A stretch of 64,000 nt of DNA from Piromyces finnis (GCA_002104945.1 MCFH01000072.1:169646-233645); one strand, 5' to 3'; shown: positions 38,724 to 50,600, counted from the stretch's first letter. A program made the numbers and translations. The notes: generated by a model from the letters alone, not told the origin.

Positions 38724-40022
38724 ATGTCGAATGATAATAACTTTCCTAGCATGAAAAAATCAGATTTCACTTTGAACATAATGCAGAAACCTACTGTATT
38801 AAAATACTCTGATGTTCTAAAACAAAAGAAAATTAACATTAACAATTCTCTAAAATTTAATGAAATTACTGATAAAGAAGCTAAAAATGAAACCAAAACT
38901 GATAAATTAATTAAATCAATTTCTGAAAAAACTAAAAAGCTTGCTTTAGATAATTCTATTGAATTTAATGAATCAAATAAAATTAATAAGAATACCAATC
39001 ATAAATTGAATCAAGATGACCTTCAAAATAAATATAAAAACAATATAGATAATATTATAAAAATTCAAGCATGGTGGAGAATGATTTCCATAATGAAATC
39101 TATAAAAAATATTGAAAAGAATAAAGTAGATAAAAAAGATGATAAGAAAGAGAATGAAAAGAAAGAGAATATTCAAAAAAAAACACTTCCAAAGAAACCA
39201 TCTTTCTCTGACATTGTAAAATTAGCACCTTCAACAGAAACTAAACAATTAAAGAAATCTGGTATAAAGAGCATTACTAATAATGATAATAATAAAAATA
39301 AAAAGATTAATGGTGAAGAAATAAATTCAATATTGAAGAATATGAAGTTTATGGGTTTAATTGAAAAAGAAATTGATGATTTAACTGAAAAGAATACTAT
39401 TGTTAATGGTAAACAATTTGCAAAAACTAAAGTAGTAACCATAAAAAAATTTTCTAGAAGTTCCTCCAATTCTTCATTTAATATCAATGATATTATTGAA
39501 AACGATAATAAAAAGAAAAATGGTAAAAATGAAAATAAATCAAATAATAAGAAAAGACTTAAAAAGAATGTTAGTTTTAATGAAAAAGATGAAGTTTTCA
39601 ATGAATATAATCATGTTATGAAAAAATTAGACTTACATATAAGATGTGATAAGAAGTCCTGTCTTATAGATTGTTATAGACGTTTATACAAGAAAGATTG
39701 GGAAGAAAATATTATAGAAGATAATGACAGTATAAGTGAAAATGAAGAAAATACCGAATCTACCTCTATAAAAAAATCAGATTATTTATACAATGATATT
39801 TACAATCCTAATTATTCTAAATACTACAGTGGTTCTGATTATGATATAAGAAATCGTTACTTTACAGGTAAAGAAAGATTAAAGAAAGCTCTTCATCTTG
39901 AACCAGTAGAAGTTACTGTACAAAAAATTATATATCAACCAATGAAATCATCAAAGAATAATAAGCGTAATAATCAACAAAAAAGGAAGAATGGTAACAA
40001 TAACAAGAGAAGACAAAAGTAA
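38724..40022 (+). CDS. Orphan basic protein with an IQ-like motif
   Basis: This is a single uninterrupted reading frame of 432 residues with an A-rich start context. It is Lys/Asn-rich, and I recognise no family. Around residues 109-126 there is an IQ-like motif (NIIKIQAWWRMISIMKSIKN) that could bind calmodulin or myosin-type light chains. Two short similar stretches (LKYSDVLKQKK near residue 30 and KPSFSDIVKL near residue 160) look like a repeated linear motif. A conserved-looking block near residues 290-320 contains two cysteines (KLDLHIRCDKKSCLIDCYRR). The tail from residue 410 is highly basic, suggesting nucleic-acid binding or nuclear localisation. It is intronless in a region where most genes have several introns. 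Confidence 0.75.
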   Translation: MSNDNNFPSMKKSDFTLNIMQKPTVLKYSDVLKQKKININNSLKFNEITDKEAKNETKTDKLIKSISEKTKKLALDNSIEFNESNKINKNTNHKLNQDDLQNKYKNNIDNIIKIQAWWRMISIMKSIKNIEKNKVDKKDDKKENEKKENIQKKTLPKKPSFSDIVKLAPSTETKQLKKSGIKSITNNDNNKNKKINGEEINSILKNMKFMGLIEKEIDDLTEKNTIVNGKQFAKTKVVTIKKFSRSSSNSSFNINDIIENDNKKKNGKNENKSNNKKRLKKNVSFNEKDEVFNEYNHVMKKLDLHIRCDKKSCLIDCYRRLYKKDWEENIIEDNDSISENEENTESTSIKKSDYLYNDIYNPNYSKYYSGSDYDIRNRYFTGKERLKKALHLEPVEVTVQKIIYQPMKSSKNNKRNNQQKRKNGNNNKRRQK

Positions 40023-40410
40023 AAAAAAAAAAAAAAAGAAGGAAAAAGGAAAAATATTCAATTTATTTTTAAGTAGTTATGTATATACATTTGTAAATTA
40101 ACAAAATTTTATTATCCATATAGAGATTTTTATTATATATCTTTGAGAGATATAAAAATAACTATAAAAAAAAATAATTAATAATCATTCTAATTTAAGT
40201 TTTTTTTATTTTTATTTTTATTATTATTTTATTTTATTTTTTTAAAAAAGAAAAAGAATTAAATAAATCATTTTTTACTATTATATATTATCTATATAAC
40301 TTATTATAATTGATACAATAATGATGAAAGAGGTAGTTTTATATTATATATATATAATATATATTTTTTTAAGTTTAACTTAATTTTCATTTGAACTTTA
40401 ATCTTTCTAT

Positions 40411-40449
<39 letters not shown>

Positions 40450-40639
40450 CTTTTTTTTTTTCTTAATAATTTATTTATTAATCAAAGTTTTATTTTGCAC
40501 TTTACTATTTCATATGTTTTATTTCATTAAAATAATTCATTAAATATAATGGTTATTTTAATTTTATTTATTATAATTCAGTTTATTATTTACTGTGTTT
40601 CAAAATACATTTAGTTTATTATTATTATTATTATTATTA

Positions 40640-40670
<31 letters not shown>

Positions 40671-40941
40671 ATTATTATTATTATTATTAATTGTATTATT
40701 AAAAGTTTTATTATTATTCAATAAAAAATAAAATATAAAAATTTTATTTATTTTTATTATTTATATATACATATTTAGTAGATAATAAACATATTATTAT
40801 GGATTAATTATAAATAAATAAAATGATAGCAATTATATATTAAACTAAAAAGAAAGTAGCTTAATAAATATAAAATAATATATGATATATGATAATATTT
40901 ATAATAATTATGTTAATAGGATATTAAAATTAAATTAAATA
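40023..40941. other. Convergent 3' intergenic region with simple repeats
   Basis: This A/T-only DNA contains a poly-T tract (about 40410-40442) and an ATT/TTA microsatellite (about 40618-40690). It lies between the orphan gene and the RNase T2 gene, which converge. No gene is seen. Confidence 0.7.
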
Positions 40942-42215
40942 TTAATAATCATCCTCATTGTCATAATCATTATCAAAATCGAGATTATCTTGGATTAAGT
41001 TTTCTTGAATATATTTATTTTCTTTAAACTTAATCCTATGATTTAATTTTATTTCAATATCATCTTCAACATCATCGTCATAGTCATCATCATCAAATGA
41101 ATAATCATTTTCATCATCATCATCATCACTTATATTATCATCTTCGTCTTCTTCTATATAATAATTATTACCAGAAACAGCATCTTCTGGATTTTTTGGT
41201 ATTTTTGGTTTGGTTGGATTAACAGCATAGAAAACATTATATTTAGGATTACATCTAGAAAAAGCATTAATACAATTTATTGGACCTTCAACTTCAAAGG
41301 TATTTTTTGCATGGAAACATAAACGTACTTCAGACATATATTGACGTTTCTCACGTTTATTATAAACACAATTAATTTCTACTTGAGTATTATTGAATGC
41401 ACTCTTAAAAGCATCTTGAAGAGTGTCAAGTGAATAACCTTCTTTATCATTGGGTACAATATCAGCTTTTTCAAGAATTGGGTATAAATCATATATAGAA
41501 CGTAATTCAACAGCTTTTTCGAAATAGGTAATGATATCATCATCCTTTTTATAGTTTGAACCAAGACATTGTGGAGTAATAGTTGAAACACATTGACCAT
41601 GTTTATTCCATTCATGAGCCCAGAACCAATTATTATCTTTAAGTTGATCTGGGTTACCACTAAGCCAAATCTTTTCCATTTCAGATAATAAATCTTCATC
41701 TTTTGTTCTTATAATTTCTTCAATGTTTTCTTCTTCTCTTTCTGGATTACAATTAGTTAGATAAGTTTTACCATCACAATTTCCTGGCCAAAGACCATGT
41801 AAAGTCCATGTATCTTTTTCAACCTTTTTTAAGGTTCCTTTTTTACATGGCTTGTTTCTTCCAGCATTTTTACAATAACTATTTAAAATTGAAAAATAGG
41901 GAAAGAATTATAGAAAATATTAATACTCAGAAATTTCTTTATTATTATTCATAATGTTTATTATAATATGTAATAAGTAATAGATATATATATATATATT
42001 TACCTAGGTAACCATTGAAGTGCAAGAACCATATGTCCTTGATCTGGAATACAACATTTATTAACTAAACCTTCATTATTAGAACATGCTACAATATCAA
42101 ATGAAGGACACTCAATCTCTTTTTTCTCTATTAAAAGAAGTTGAGAATCAAATACTCTTCCATTAGATTGAATAACAAGGTAAAGCAGAACAATTATATA
42201 AATAATACGTTTCAT
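40942..42215 (-). CDS. Secreted RNase T2 with acidic C-terminal tail
   Basis: Two exons, 42215-42004 and 41878-40942, join in frame to 382 residues. An upstream in-frame ATG (42284) exists, but the ATG at 42215 directly starts a signal peptide (MKRIIYIIVLLYLVIQSNG). Both conserved active-site segments are present: CAS1 as WTLHGLWP with His at about residue 98, and CAS2 as FWAHEWNKHG with His at about 159 and 164. Cysteines flank the sites as in the family. RNase T2 enzymes are secreted or vacuolar RNases with low base specificity. The last 90 residues are an Asp/Glu-rich tail that typical T2 RNases of about 230-260 residues lack. No premature stop or missing catalytic residue is seen. Confidence 0.93.
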
Positions 42216-44408
42216 TTTGATTATATTGACTATAATATTATTACTTTCTTTAAAAATAAATTTATGTTTTACGATAAATATCAATGAAATATTAATTATT
42301 ATTATTATTGTTAATCTACTGTTGCTTCCAATAAATAAAATATTAAAGTTTAGAAATTATAAATGCTGCGTAAAAATTTTTATATAATTATCATAATAAA
42401 AATTGTTTTTATTTTTTATTTTAAATGACCTTTTTTTCCTTTTTATATTTATTAATAATGTTTTTATATTTTTTTATAAATTTTAAGGGTATTGTTATCC
42501 TTTTATTTTTTCTCTTTCTATTCAATATTTGAAATTACAAGTGTATTTGGAATTATTTACAATTAACTATTTTCTTCAATGTTATATAATATCAAATTTA
42601 GTTAATTATTTTTTATTTTTATTTTTATTTTTTTTTTTTTGTTAAAAAAAAAATTAAACTTTATTTTACTCTAAATTTTCATAATATAATTTTATTTTAT
42701 GTAATTTTGTTTACCTTGTTTTTTTTAAGACGAAAAAAAAACCTATATTTATATTGTATTGACTTTTAAATAATCAAAACCATTAATATATATTTTATTT
42801 TTAATAATATACGAAATTGTTTTTATATCCTCTCCTTCATCACAATTCAAATTTTAATATAATTGTTTTTAAAAGTTTATTATTATGATTTAATAAATAA
42901 CATCATCAATCAATATTTGGTTGGTTAATATTTATTGTTTGAACTTTCTATTTATAATTTTTATTAAATAATAATTAAATCACACCTATTTGCTTAATAA
43001 TAATAACTACTATCATCTATTACATATATAAGATTTCAAAATAATTATTTCTACTAAATATATATATAATTTTATACATATGTTTCTTTTTTTTTAAAAT
43101 ATATATAGGTTAAAACTTTAAATATTATAAAATTTAGAATATCATGATGGTTTAAAATATTTATTATGAATTAAAATTTAAAAAAATAATTTAAAAATTA
43201 TAAACTAATTTTAATTATTCGTTGTTTTTAAAATTAATTGAAATATTATATTTTCTATTATATTTCATCAAAATAAATTTAATGTGTCTTTTGATGAAGC
43301 ATGCGCAATAATAATAATAATTTATTTTAATTTAAGTAAATAAAAAAGAAATAATTATATTTTTAAGGGAAAAAAAAACATGATATATTAAAATATAATA
43401 TTAATAATAATAAGCTAAACCATCAGTTAAAAATAAATTAAATAAAAATACATCTGTTAATGATCACGAATATTAAATAAAAATGAAAATTATTAAGTTT
43501 AAGGATAAAGTAAATTCTGAAAATAAGAAATAAAAGAAAATAACTAATATTATTAATAAAAGAACAATAAAAAAATATAATTGAAAATAATTAATTAAAT
43601 TATAATTTAAAACTACTACAATATCTATTACTTCTTGTTTTCTATTCAGTAGTTATTTTATAAATTAGAACTAAATATAACTATAAAATCTATATATCAA
43701 AATTCATATTTGGTAGTAGTGTCTGTGTCATTTGATATAACAATCATGTGACCTTTACATTTTATTAAATTTATTCTATTTACAATGTAAAAATGTAATG
43801 TAGAAATATGTAGTGTAAAAGACAATATAATACAAATACTTTTAATTGAGGTAAGTTTATTTATTATAAAAATATAATAGGGTTAATAAAAAAGGCCAGT
43901 CATTCACAACGATGAAAAAAAAAGTTTTGATTTTTTGAGAAAAGGAAATAATTATTGAAATATATATTCTTTAAAGATTAATTCCTTTATATATATATAT
44001 ATATATAAAACTAACTCGTTATATGATTAATTATAATATTTATTTAATAAGAATTATAGGATACTTATTAGATAAGTTTTCCATTTCCTGATTTACTATA
44101 ATTTTATATTAATTTCATAAAAGTATCATAATATAATATTTAGTCAATATTAAAAAAATAGCCAAGTAAATCTACATTATTTTAAATTTAAGCTCAAATA
44201 TAAACTAGAAAAATAACATGACCATTGTTAATGTTATTTTTATTACTTTTATAAAAAAAAAAAAAAAATTGAATATTAAGCTTGAAAAATATTATTATTT
44301 ATTTTTAAATTTTTCAAGATATTAAGTTCATATATTTTTTCTTAAAATAAAAAAAATATATATATACTTAATGAATAATTAATATATATTTATATATATT
44401 TATTCCCT

Positions 44409-44445
<37 letters not shown>

Positions 44446-44589
44446 GAAGTGTTATTAAACATTTAAATGTATATATTTTTTTAAGTCTTTTTAACCATAA
44501 ATTTATTTAAAAAAAAATTATGGTATGTATCACATATAAAGATAATATATATTTGTTTATCTTTAAATTTTCGAAATTCTTTAATATTT

Positions 44590-44690
44590 GAGCTAGTAAA
44601 TATATTCACATGTTTTGGAGGGGGGCAAGTTCAGGCCATCTAAGACCTGTAAATTTACTAGATCATGTATAGCTGGACTTATTTATATAT
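44590..44690. other. GC-rich island with foldback ends
   Basis: About 65 bases (44611-44676) are far richer in G and C than the surrounding DNA, including a run of six Gs. They are bracketed by a perfect 9-bp inverted repeat, CTAGTAAAT (44593-44601) and ATTTACTAG (44653-44661), with a further AGCTA/TAGCT pair outside. No open frame is visible. A structured non-coding RNA or the remnant of a small mobile element are both possible. It does not match tRNA, 5S or spliceosomal RNA hallmarks known to me. Confidence 0.4.
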
Positions 44691-45166
44691 TACTACAATC
44701 CATAGTAGAATAAATTCATTTATTTTATTTATATTGTAACGTTTTATATTAAAAATATATAGTTGAATAAATAAATTATTTTTTATTCATGTCTGTTATT
44801 AAAAGTACTATATAAAAGTATACATTGTTATCATTGTTAATCATTAAAATATCCTTAAAATAGTATTTTAGTGTATTTTAGTGTGACAGAGATAATTAAT
44901 AAATTGTACTATTTCACAAATTCTTTTCCCTTGTTTTTTCTTATTTTATTAACTTTATTATATTATATTATATTATATTTTCTTTAAATAAAAAAATAAA
45001 GGGTTATTGGATTAATATCTTTAACAATTATAATAATAAATTCAAAAAAGATATTTATTGATTCAAGAATAATATTTAAACTTTTTTTATTATTATTATT
45101 AATAAAAACAAAAACTAATAATACTAAATATAATAATAAATAATGAATAGTTAATAAAAAAACTAA

Positions 45167-45482
45167 TTGTTCTTTTAGGGTAAATATTTGAAGAAAATAA
45201 TTCTATTAATAAAAAATAATAAAGGAAATTAAACTATTCTATAGATTGTTCTTTTGATATTATTATAAAACTTATTATGTAGTAAAATGTTTTGGATTGT
45301 TCTTTGGTAAATATTTGAAGAAAATAACTCTATTAATAAAGGGAATTAAACTGTTCTATAGATTGTTCTTTGGTAAATTAAGAGAAAATAATTCTATTAA
45401 TAAAAAATAATAAAGGAAATTAGACTGTTCTATAGATTGTTCTTTTGATATTATTATAAAATTTATTATGTAGTACAATGTT
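45167..45482. repeat. Imperfect tandem array, about three copies
   Basis: The unit begins TTGTTCTTT..GGTAAAT, then GAAAATAA(T/C)TCTATTAATAA, then GGAATTA.ACT.TTCTATAGA. Copies start at about 45167, 45297 and 45364. The first and third also share a tail (GATATTATTATAAAA.TTATT, ATGTAGTA.AATGTTT) that the second lacks. The array is therefore long-short-long, as expected from unequal crossing over or slippage. Confidence 0.85.
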
Positions 45483-45726
45483 TCAAGTTTTAATTTAGAT
45501 TTAATACAGTTTAAAAAATTAATTTTTTTTAAACAAAAAATAAAACAAATAAAGAAATAAAAACGGATTATAGAGTATTCTTAAAATTTTAATTTTAAAA
45601 GAAATATTAAAGTATTAATATTAATATAAATTGTGACTCTAATATAATGTGTGTGACTCAGCCGAAAAATTAAATTTTGTTAGAGAAAGTAAAATTATGA
45701 TAAATAAATAAATAAATAAATAAATA

Positions 45727-45798
45727 TAGTAGTTGGAATACCAAATGATGCAGTAGATGCTAAATCATTATTTGGAACAGTTTTAGTAGTTGGATCAC
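45727..45798 (-). pseudogene. Fragment copy of the barwin-like gene
   Basis: These 72 bases are nearly identical to 46917-46986, which lie inside the Thr/Ser-rich part of the downstream barwin-like gene. They are in the same orientation, about 1.2 kb away. Similarity stops abruptly on both sides, and the fragment is not part of an open gene. It is best read as the remnant of a partial local duplication. Confidence 0.8.
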
Positions 45799-45977
45799 TT
45801 ATGGGTTACATTAGCTCTACTGGCTCTGTTTCATTTTTTTTATAGTCTTAAAATCATATATAATACTTTTTAGGTATTAATCATTATTGACAAAGAAAAA
45901 ACATTGCATAATTTTGGTGAAAGAATTCTAAAACAACCTTTCAAAAATGAATATCTTTCCTAAATACCAAGATTAAT

Positions 45978-46008
<31 letters not shown>

Positions 46009-46604
46009 ATTTTTATTTTTTTTAATTTTTAATAGCTTTTATATATAAAATAAAATAACAATAACAACCATTACAAAAAAAAAAATATTATATATATATA
46101 TATATATTTTTTTTCAAAAGATAAATAAATTTATTAAATTTTTATTTATTTTACTTTATGAAATATATATTTTTTTATGCATATTTATGTTTATTACAAT
46201 TATATATATTCTATTATTATTCGAATGTAGCTATTTAATTTTAAATTTTATACTATGTGATTATATAACATCATGAATTATATAAACTAAATAATTTAAA
46301 AGATAATGTAATTATAAGTTAGAAAAAAAAAATTGTTTTTTTTTAATTACAAATTTAATATTCTATTATTTAACAACTAAAGACAATTCATAATTATTAA
46401 ATATAATTACATTAATAATAATTAATATATATCTGTAAATTTTAATGTATATATTTATAATTAATAATATATTATGATGTAGTATAAAATATGAATATAG
46501 TTATTTATAAACATATTTTAATAAATTAATTATATTATAGTAAACTGATAATCAATTTGTCATATATGATTTTTTTAATATATTTTGGAGTAATAAAATT
46601 ATAA

Positions 46605-47976
46605 TTAGGCCATTTCAACTGATGGGTGGTGTCCTCTTTTAGTAACACTTCTTTTAAGTACAGTAGCACCACGAGAAATTCCTCTTTTAACTTGGTTGAA
46701 TGATTCTGGGAACTTTTGTTTAAGATCTTCATATGCATTTGGATTTCTTTTCTTCATTAAAAGTAAACCAACACCGGCAGCACCTATGCAAGTACCACCA
46801 ACAGCAGTTAAAATACCTACTGTTGAACTAGAATTACTATCATCATCACTATTTATATCCTTATTTACTTTATCTATTTCAGAAATAATATTTGTTTGAC
46901 TAGCTACTTTAGTAGTAGTAGTAGGAATACCAATGGATGCAGTAGATGCTAAATCATTATTTGGAACAGTTTTAGTAGTTGGATCAATTAAAGTTTTTGG
47001 TGCAAAATTAAGGACTTGTTTTGTTGAAGTTGGAACTGACTTTGAAACAGAAAAACTGGAAATAATAATTTTAGATGAATTAGTAGATGGTACTGGTAAA
47101 GTTTTGGCAACGGTGGTTGGTTTTGGTGTAGTAGTAGTCTTTCTAGTAGTAGTAGTCTTTTTAATAGTAGTTACCTTAGTGGTTGTTGGATGGATTTCTG
47201 CACCAGATGATGAGAATGATCCAGTATTACTACCACTACTTGCTAATCTTAAAGCACTGGCATTAAAGGATGCAATGAAAGCAGATTTAGACATTCCTAA
47301 TTTAGAAGCTACAGAATCAAAATTTTTACTGTATGGTCCAGCAACTTTTTTTCCACTAGGTGAATAAATACCCCAAACAACTTCAGCGACACCATCATTT
47401 TTATCTCTTAAAAAAGTAAAAGCAGAATAAGATAAATCAACATGATATGTTTCACATTCCCCACAAGTATCTACAATCTTGGCTTTAACTATTATTTTTA
47501 TTTCAATTAAAAGTAGTTATATGTATTTATTGATATAATTAAGTTAATTATAAAAATATTTTTATAATAATATTAAGAACTATATCATTATTTATTTATA
47601 TACCTACCTAATTTTTTATTTCCGTTAGCAAGCATTACAATAGCATATTGTCCACAAACACTCTTTACATTAGGATAACTAGTTGCCTTTATAATTTATT
47701 TTATTATTTTAATTATTATTTATAATTTATGAATGTGAAAAAATTAATTATATTTTAATATTTGTAAACCAAATTCATTTATATTAATATTTTACTTACT
47801 AAGGCTACAAAATACTTTGTATTAATAGGAATTCCACAAGCAGGGTCTTTTTGGGTATGACATTCTTCTGGACAACCATAATGGGTCATTTCATAACTTT
47901 TTGGTCTACTTTTTCCACATAAAACAAAAGAAATTGCAATAATGCTTGAAATGAATAAGAAATTGAATATTTTCAT
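46605..47976 (-). CDS. Barwin/expansin-like surface protein with C-terminal anchor
   Basis: Three exons, 47976-47800, 47686-47608 and 47488-46605, join in frame to 379 residues. A signal peptide (MKIFNFLFISSIIAISFVLC) leads into a double-psi beta-barrel domain of the expansin/barwin/RlpA type. Its landmarks are THYGCPEECHTQKDPACGI, CGQYAIVMLANGNK, and KAKIVDTCGECETYHVDLS with the Asp of the VDTC motif and the HVDLS signature. A long Thr/Ser/Lys-Pro stalk, likely O-glycosylated, follows. Near residue 325 comes a hydrophobic helix (VGILTAVGGTCIGAAGVGLL) and a basic cytoplasmic tail. Such proteins loosen plant cell walls or bind glucans. Here the protein seems membrane-anchored rather than free. 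There is no dockerin or second expansin domain. Part of its stalk is duplicated at 45727-45798. Confidence 0.85.
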
Positions 47977-48741
47977 TTTTTAATTTATTATTCCAGAAAA
48001 TTTATAGTATCTTTTATTTATCAGTTTTAATTATTGCTATTTATTCTTATCAATAATGATTTGATTTATTAATATTTCATTAAATTTCTCTTTTTTTAAT
48101 TTTTTTCAAATTGTAATTATACCATAGAAATAAATAAATATTATTTCTTTATTTGAAATAACTTTAAAAGATGAAAATTAAAAGAATTTTTCTCTTTATA
48201 TAATAACTTTTTAATATATAATAATATATTATAGTATAAATAAAAATAAAAAGAATTTGTACTACATTTATTTTATATATAAGTAATTTTATTAGAATAT
48301 CAATATTTCTATTTCAAGTAGATACATATACATATATTTTAAATATAATATTTATATATTGTTTATTATATAATACATTTATATTAATTATATATTAAAA
48401 ATAAATCAAATATTAAAGATTAAAAATGATATGGATTATTATATATTATAATATTATTATATTATGATTAAAAAACAGAAAAAAATAATATTTAATAAAA
48501 AATAAAATAAGTAGATATTATTTAATAAATTATTATAATATCATTTTACATACATATTTTAAAGTCAAGTTTTATTTAAAATATTTTACATGTGGATGTT
48601 ATAAATTTCTTTATATTTAAAAATTAATCTAACCAATAAACTTTCAATTTAATATTTATTAAATATTTTTTTTTTTGGCAAAAAATTTAAATTGTTCTTT
48701 TTTTAGTATTATTAGAAAAGAAATATTTTTTAATTTTGAAA
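47977..48741. other. Divergent intergenic region
   Basis: This lies between the barwin-like gene (-) and the metallo-hydrolase (+) and should hold both promoters. It is A/T-rich, and I recognise no element or gene. Confidence 0.6.
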
Positions 48742-49097
48742 ATGTTTTCCTTACCAGCAAAATTGGTTGGTAATAAACTTTCAAATACAATTATTCCAAA
48801 TGGAATTGCTTTAAAAAGCTGCAATTTATTATCTAATTTGAAGTTTTCAAATTTAAGCTCAAATCAATTAAGACTTCCAACAGGCCAAATTGGTGTATAT
48901 GGTAAAAGTATATATGGATATTCAAACTTTTATTTAAATAAATCCAACATTCGTTTTTACACCGAAGCAGCTGAAAAAAAGAATAAAATAGAATCAAATT
49001 TACGTATTCAAATTATTCCAGCTGGTCTTCTTAGTGTAAATTGCTGTATAATAAATGATAAAAAATCAAAAGAAGTATGTAATAAATAATAATAATG

Positions 49098-49129
<32 letters not shown>

Positions 49130-50282
49130 AATAAAGTGATACAATAAATTATCATTTTATATTATTATTTAAATTCTATATGTATATGGATTAAAAACAT
49201 ATATAGCAATTTAAAATTACAATAATAAATTTATAATGTTCTTATTAATATTTAATAATAAATAGGCTTTAATTGTTGACCCAGGGGGTGATTTTGAAAT
49301 TATTAAAAATATAATTGAAAAGAATAACCTTGAATTAAAATCAATATTATTAACTCATGCGTAAGTATTTTTAATTTTATATATCTATATGCTTTAATAT
49401 TTATTGAAATATATTTTGATGAAAAATTCATCAATATAGTCATTTTGACCATATTGGTGCTGTAGGTCAATTAAAAAAAGCTTTCAATTGTAAGGTTTAT
49501 TTACATGAAGAAGATATGGTATACTATTTTTAATATTAATTTTAATTAATAAAATATTTCCTTATATTTTATTTATATTACTAATTTTTCTTATGAAATG
49601 AAATCTAATATTAGTATTTATGGAGTAATCATGCAGAACAAGCAAAAGCTTTTGGATTAAAATATAAAGAAGAAGAAGAACTTCCAGAAAAGCCAGATGT
49701 TTTATTAAGTAAGTATTTTAAAATTTTTAGAAAATTGTTAATCCAATAATTTTGAAATTTAATTTTTAAAATATATATAATATTAATTTTAATTATAATT
49801 TTCTATTTTTTACATTGATATTAATTAATATATATTAGAGGAAGATGATGAAATTATGTTAAATGGTAAAGCAATTGCTAGAGTTATTCATACACCAGGA
49901 CATAGGTATATATAATATTCATTATATTTCTTCAATTTTATTATATAAATTCTAATGGTTTTAATTTATATAATTATAGTAAGGGTTCTGTTTCTTTCTA
50001 TTTCCCAAAAGAAAAAATAGCTATTGTTGGTGATACTCTTTTCAAGTAAGTGTATAATATATAGTCACTCAAACCACCATTGGATAATTTATTAATATAA
50101 TATATATATATTGAAGGGAATCTGTAGGAAGAAGTGATCTTTGGGGAGGAGATGGTACTCTTTTAAGAACATCTATTAGAGACAAAATATATCCTTTAGG
50201 TGATGATACATGCATTATTCCAGGTCATGGTCCAACTACAAATGTTGCCTATGAAAAGGTTGAAAATTTTAACGTTTTCTAA
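48742..50282 (+). CDS. Metallo-beta-lactamase-fold hydrolase (glyoxalase II/YcbL-like)
   Basis: Seven exons, 48742-49074, 49266-49360, 49440-49518, 49615-49708, 49839-49905, 49980-50045 and 50117-50282, join in frame to 299 residues. The zinc-binding motif THAHFDH is at residues 141-147. It is followed by TPGHSKGS, a bridging Asp in IVGDTLF, and the C-terminal PGHGP histidine. The segment VGRSDLWGGD recalls the bacterial YcbL-type hydroxyacylglutathione hydrolases (GR(T/S)DL.GG). Compact size with no glyoxalase II C-terminal helical domain also fits YcbL. The first 85 residues are Ser/Asn/Leu-rich with few acids and end in RFYTEAAEKK, resembling a mitochondrial or hydrogenosomal targeting extension. 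The first ATG is used. The reaction is probably thioester hydrolysis, but the substrate is unproven. Confidence 0.88.
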
Positions 50283-50539
50283 AAATCCAAATTGAAAAGA
50301 TCAATTATATAAATGAGATTTTATAAAGTAAAGAACAACGATAAATACATTTTTTAAAAAAAAATTAAGCAAAAAAAATAAGCAAAAAAAATTTGAAGAA
50401 AATATCATAAATTGTAATTAAAATTAATAGTACTTTAAAAAAAATTATTTTCAATAAAATAATAAAGATATAAAAATGATAATAAATTCCCTTTTAATAA
50501 AAGTTAAAAAAAAAATAGTAACTTAAGTAATATTTATTT

Positions 50540-50600
<61 letters not shown>

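Larger units (their letters stand above)
42216..46604. other. 4.4-kb gene-poor region
   Basis: This is the longest gap in the window. I find no complete gene. It contains a GC-richer hairpin island (44590-44690), an imperfect tandem array (45167-45482), a fragmentary copy of the downstream barwin-like gene (45727-45798), a TAA microsatellite near 44408-44443 and poly-T tracts near 45982-46018. The mix suggests a site of local duplication and decay. Confidence 0.7.

Noticed and set aside
45174-45182. TTAGGG as a telomere repeat
   Set aside because: Only one copy, inside a different tandem unit; it is not an interstitial telomere array.
50185-50200. Second ATATCCTTT as a U12 donor
   Set aside because: It lies inside a continuous, conserved coding exon of the metallo-hydrolase (DKIYPLGDD), so it is not a splice site.
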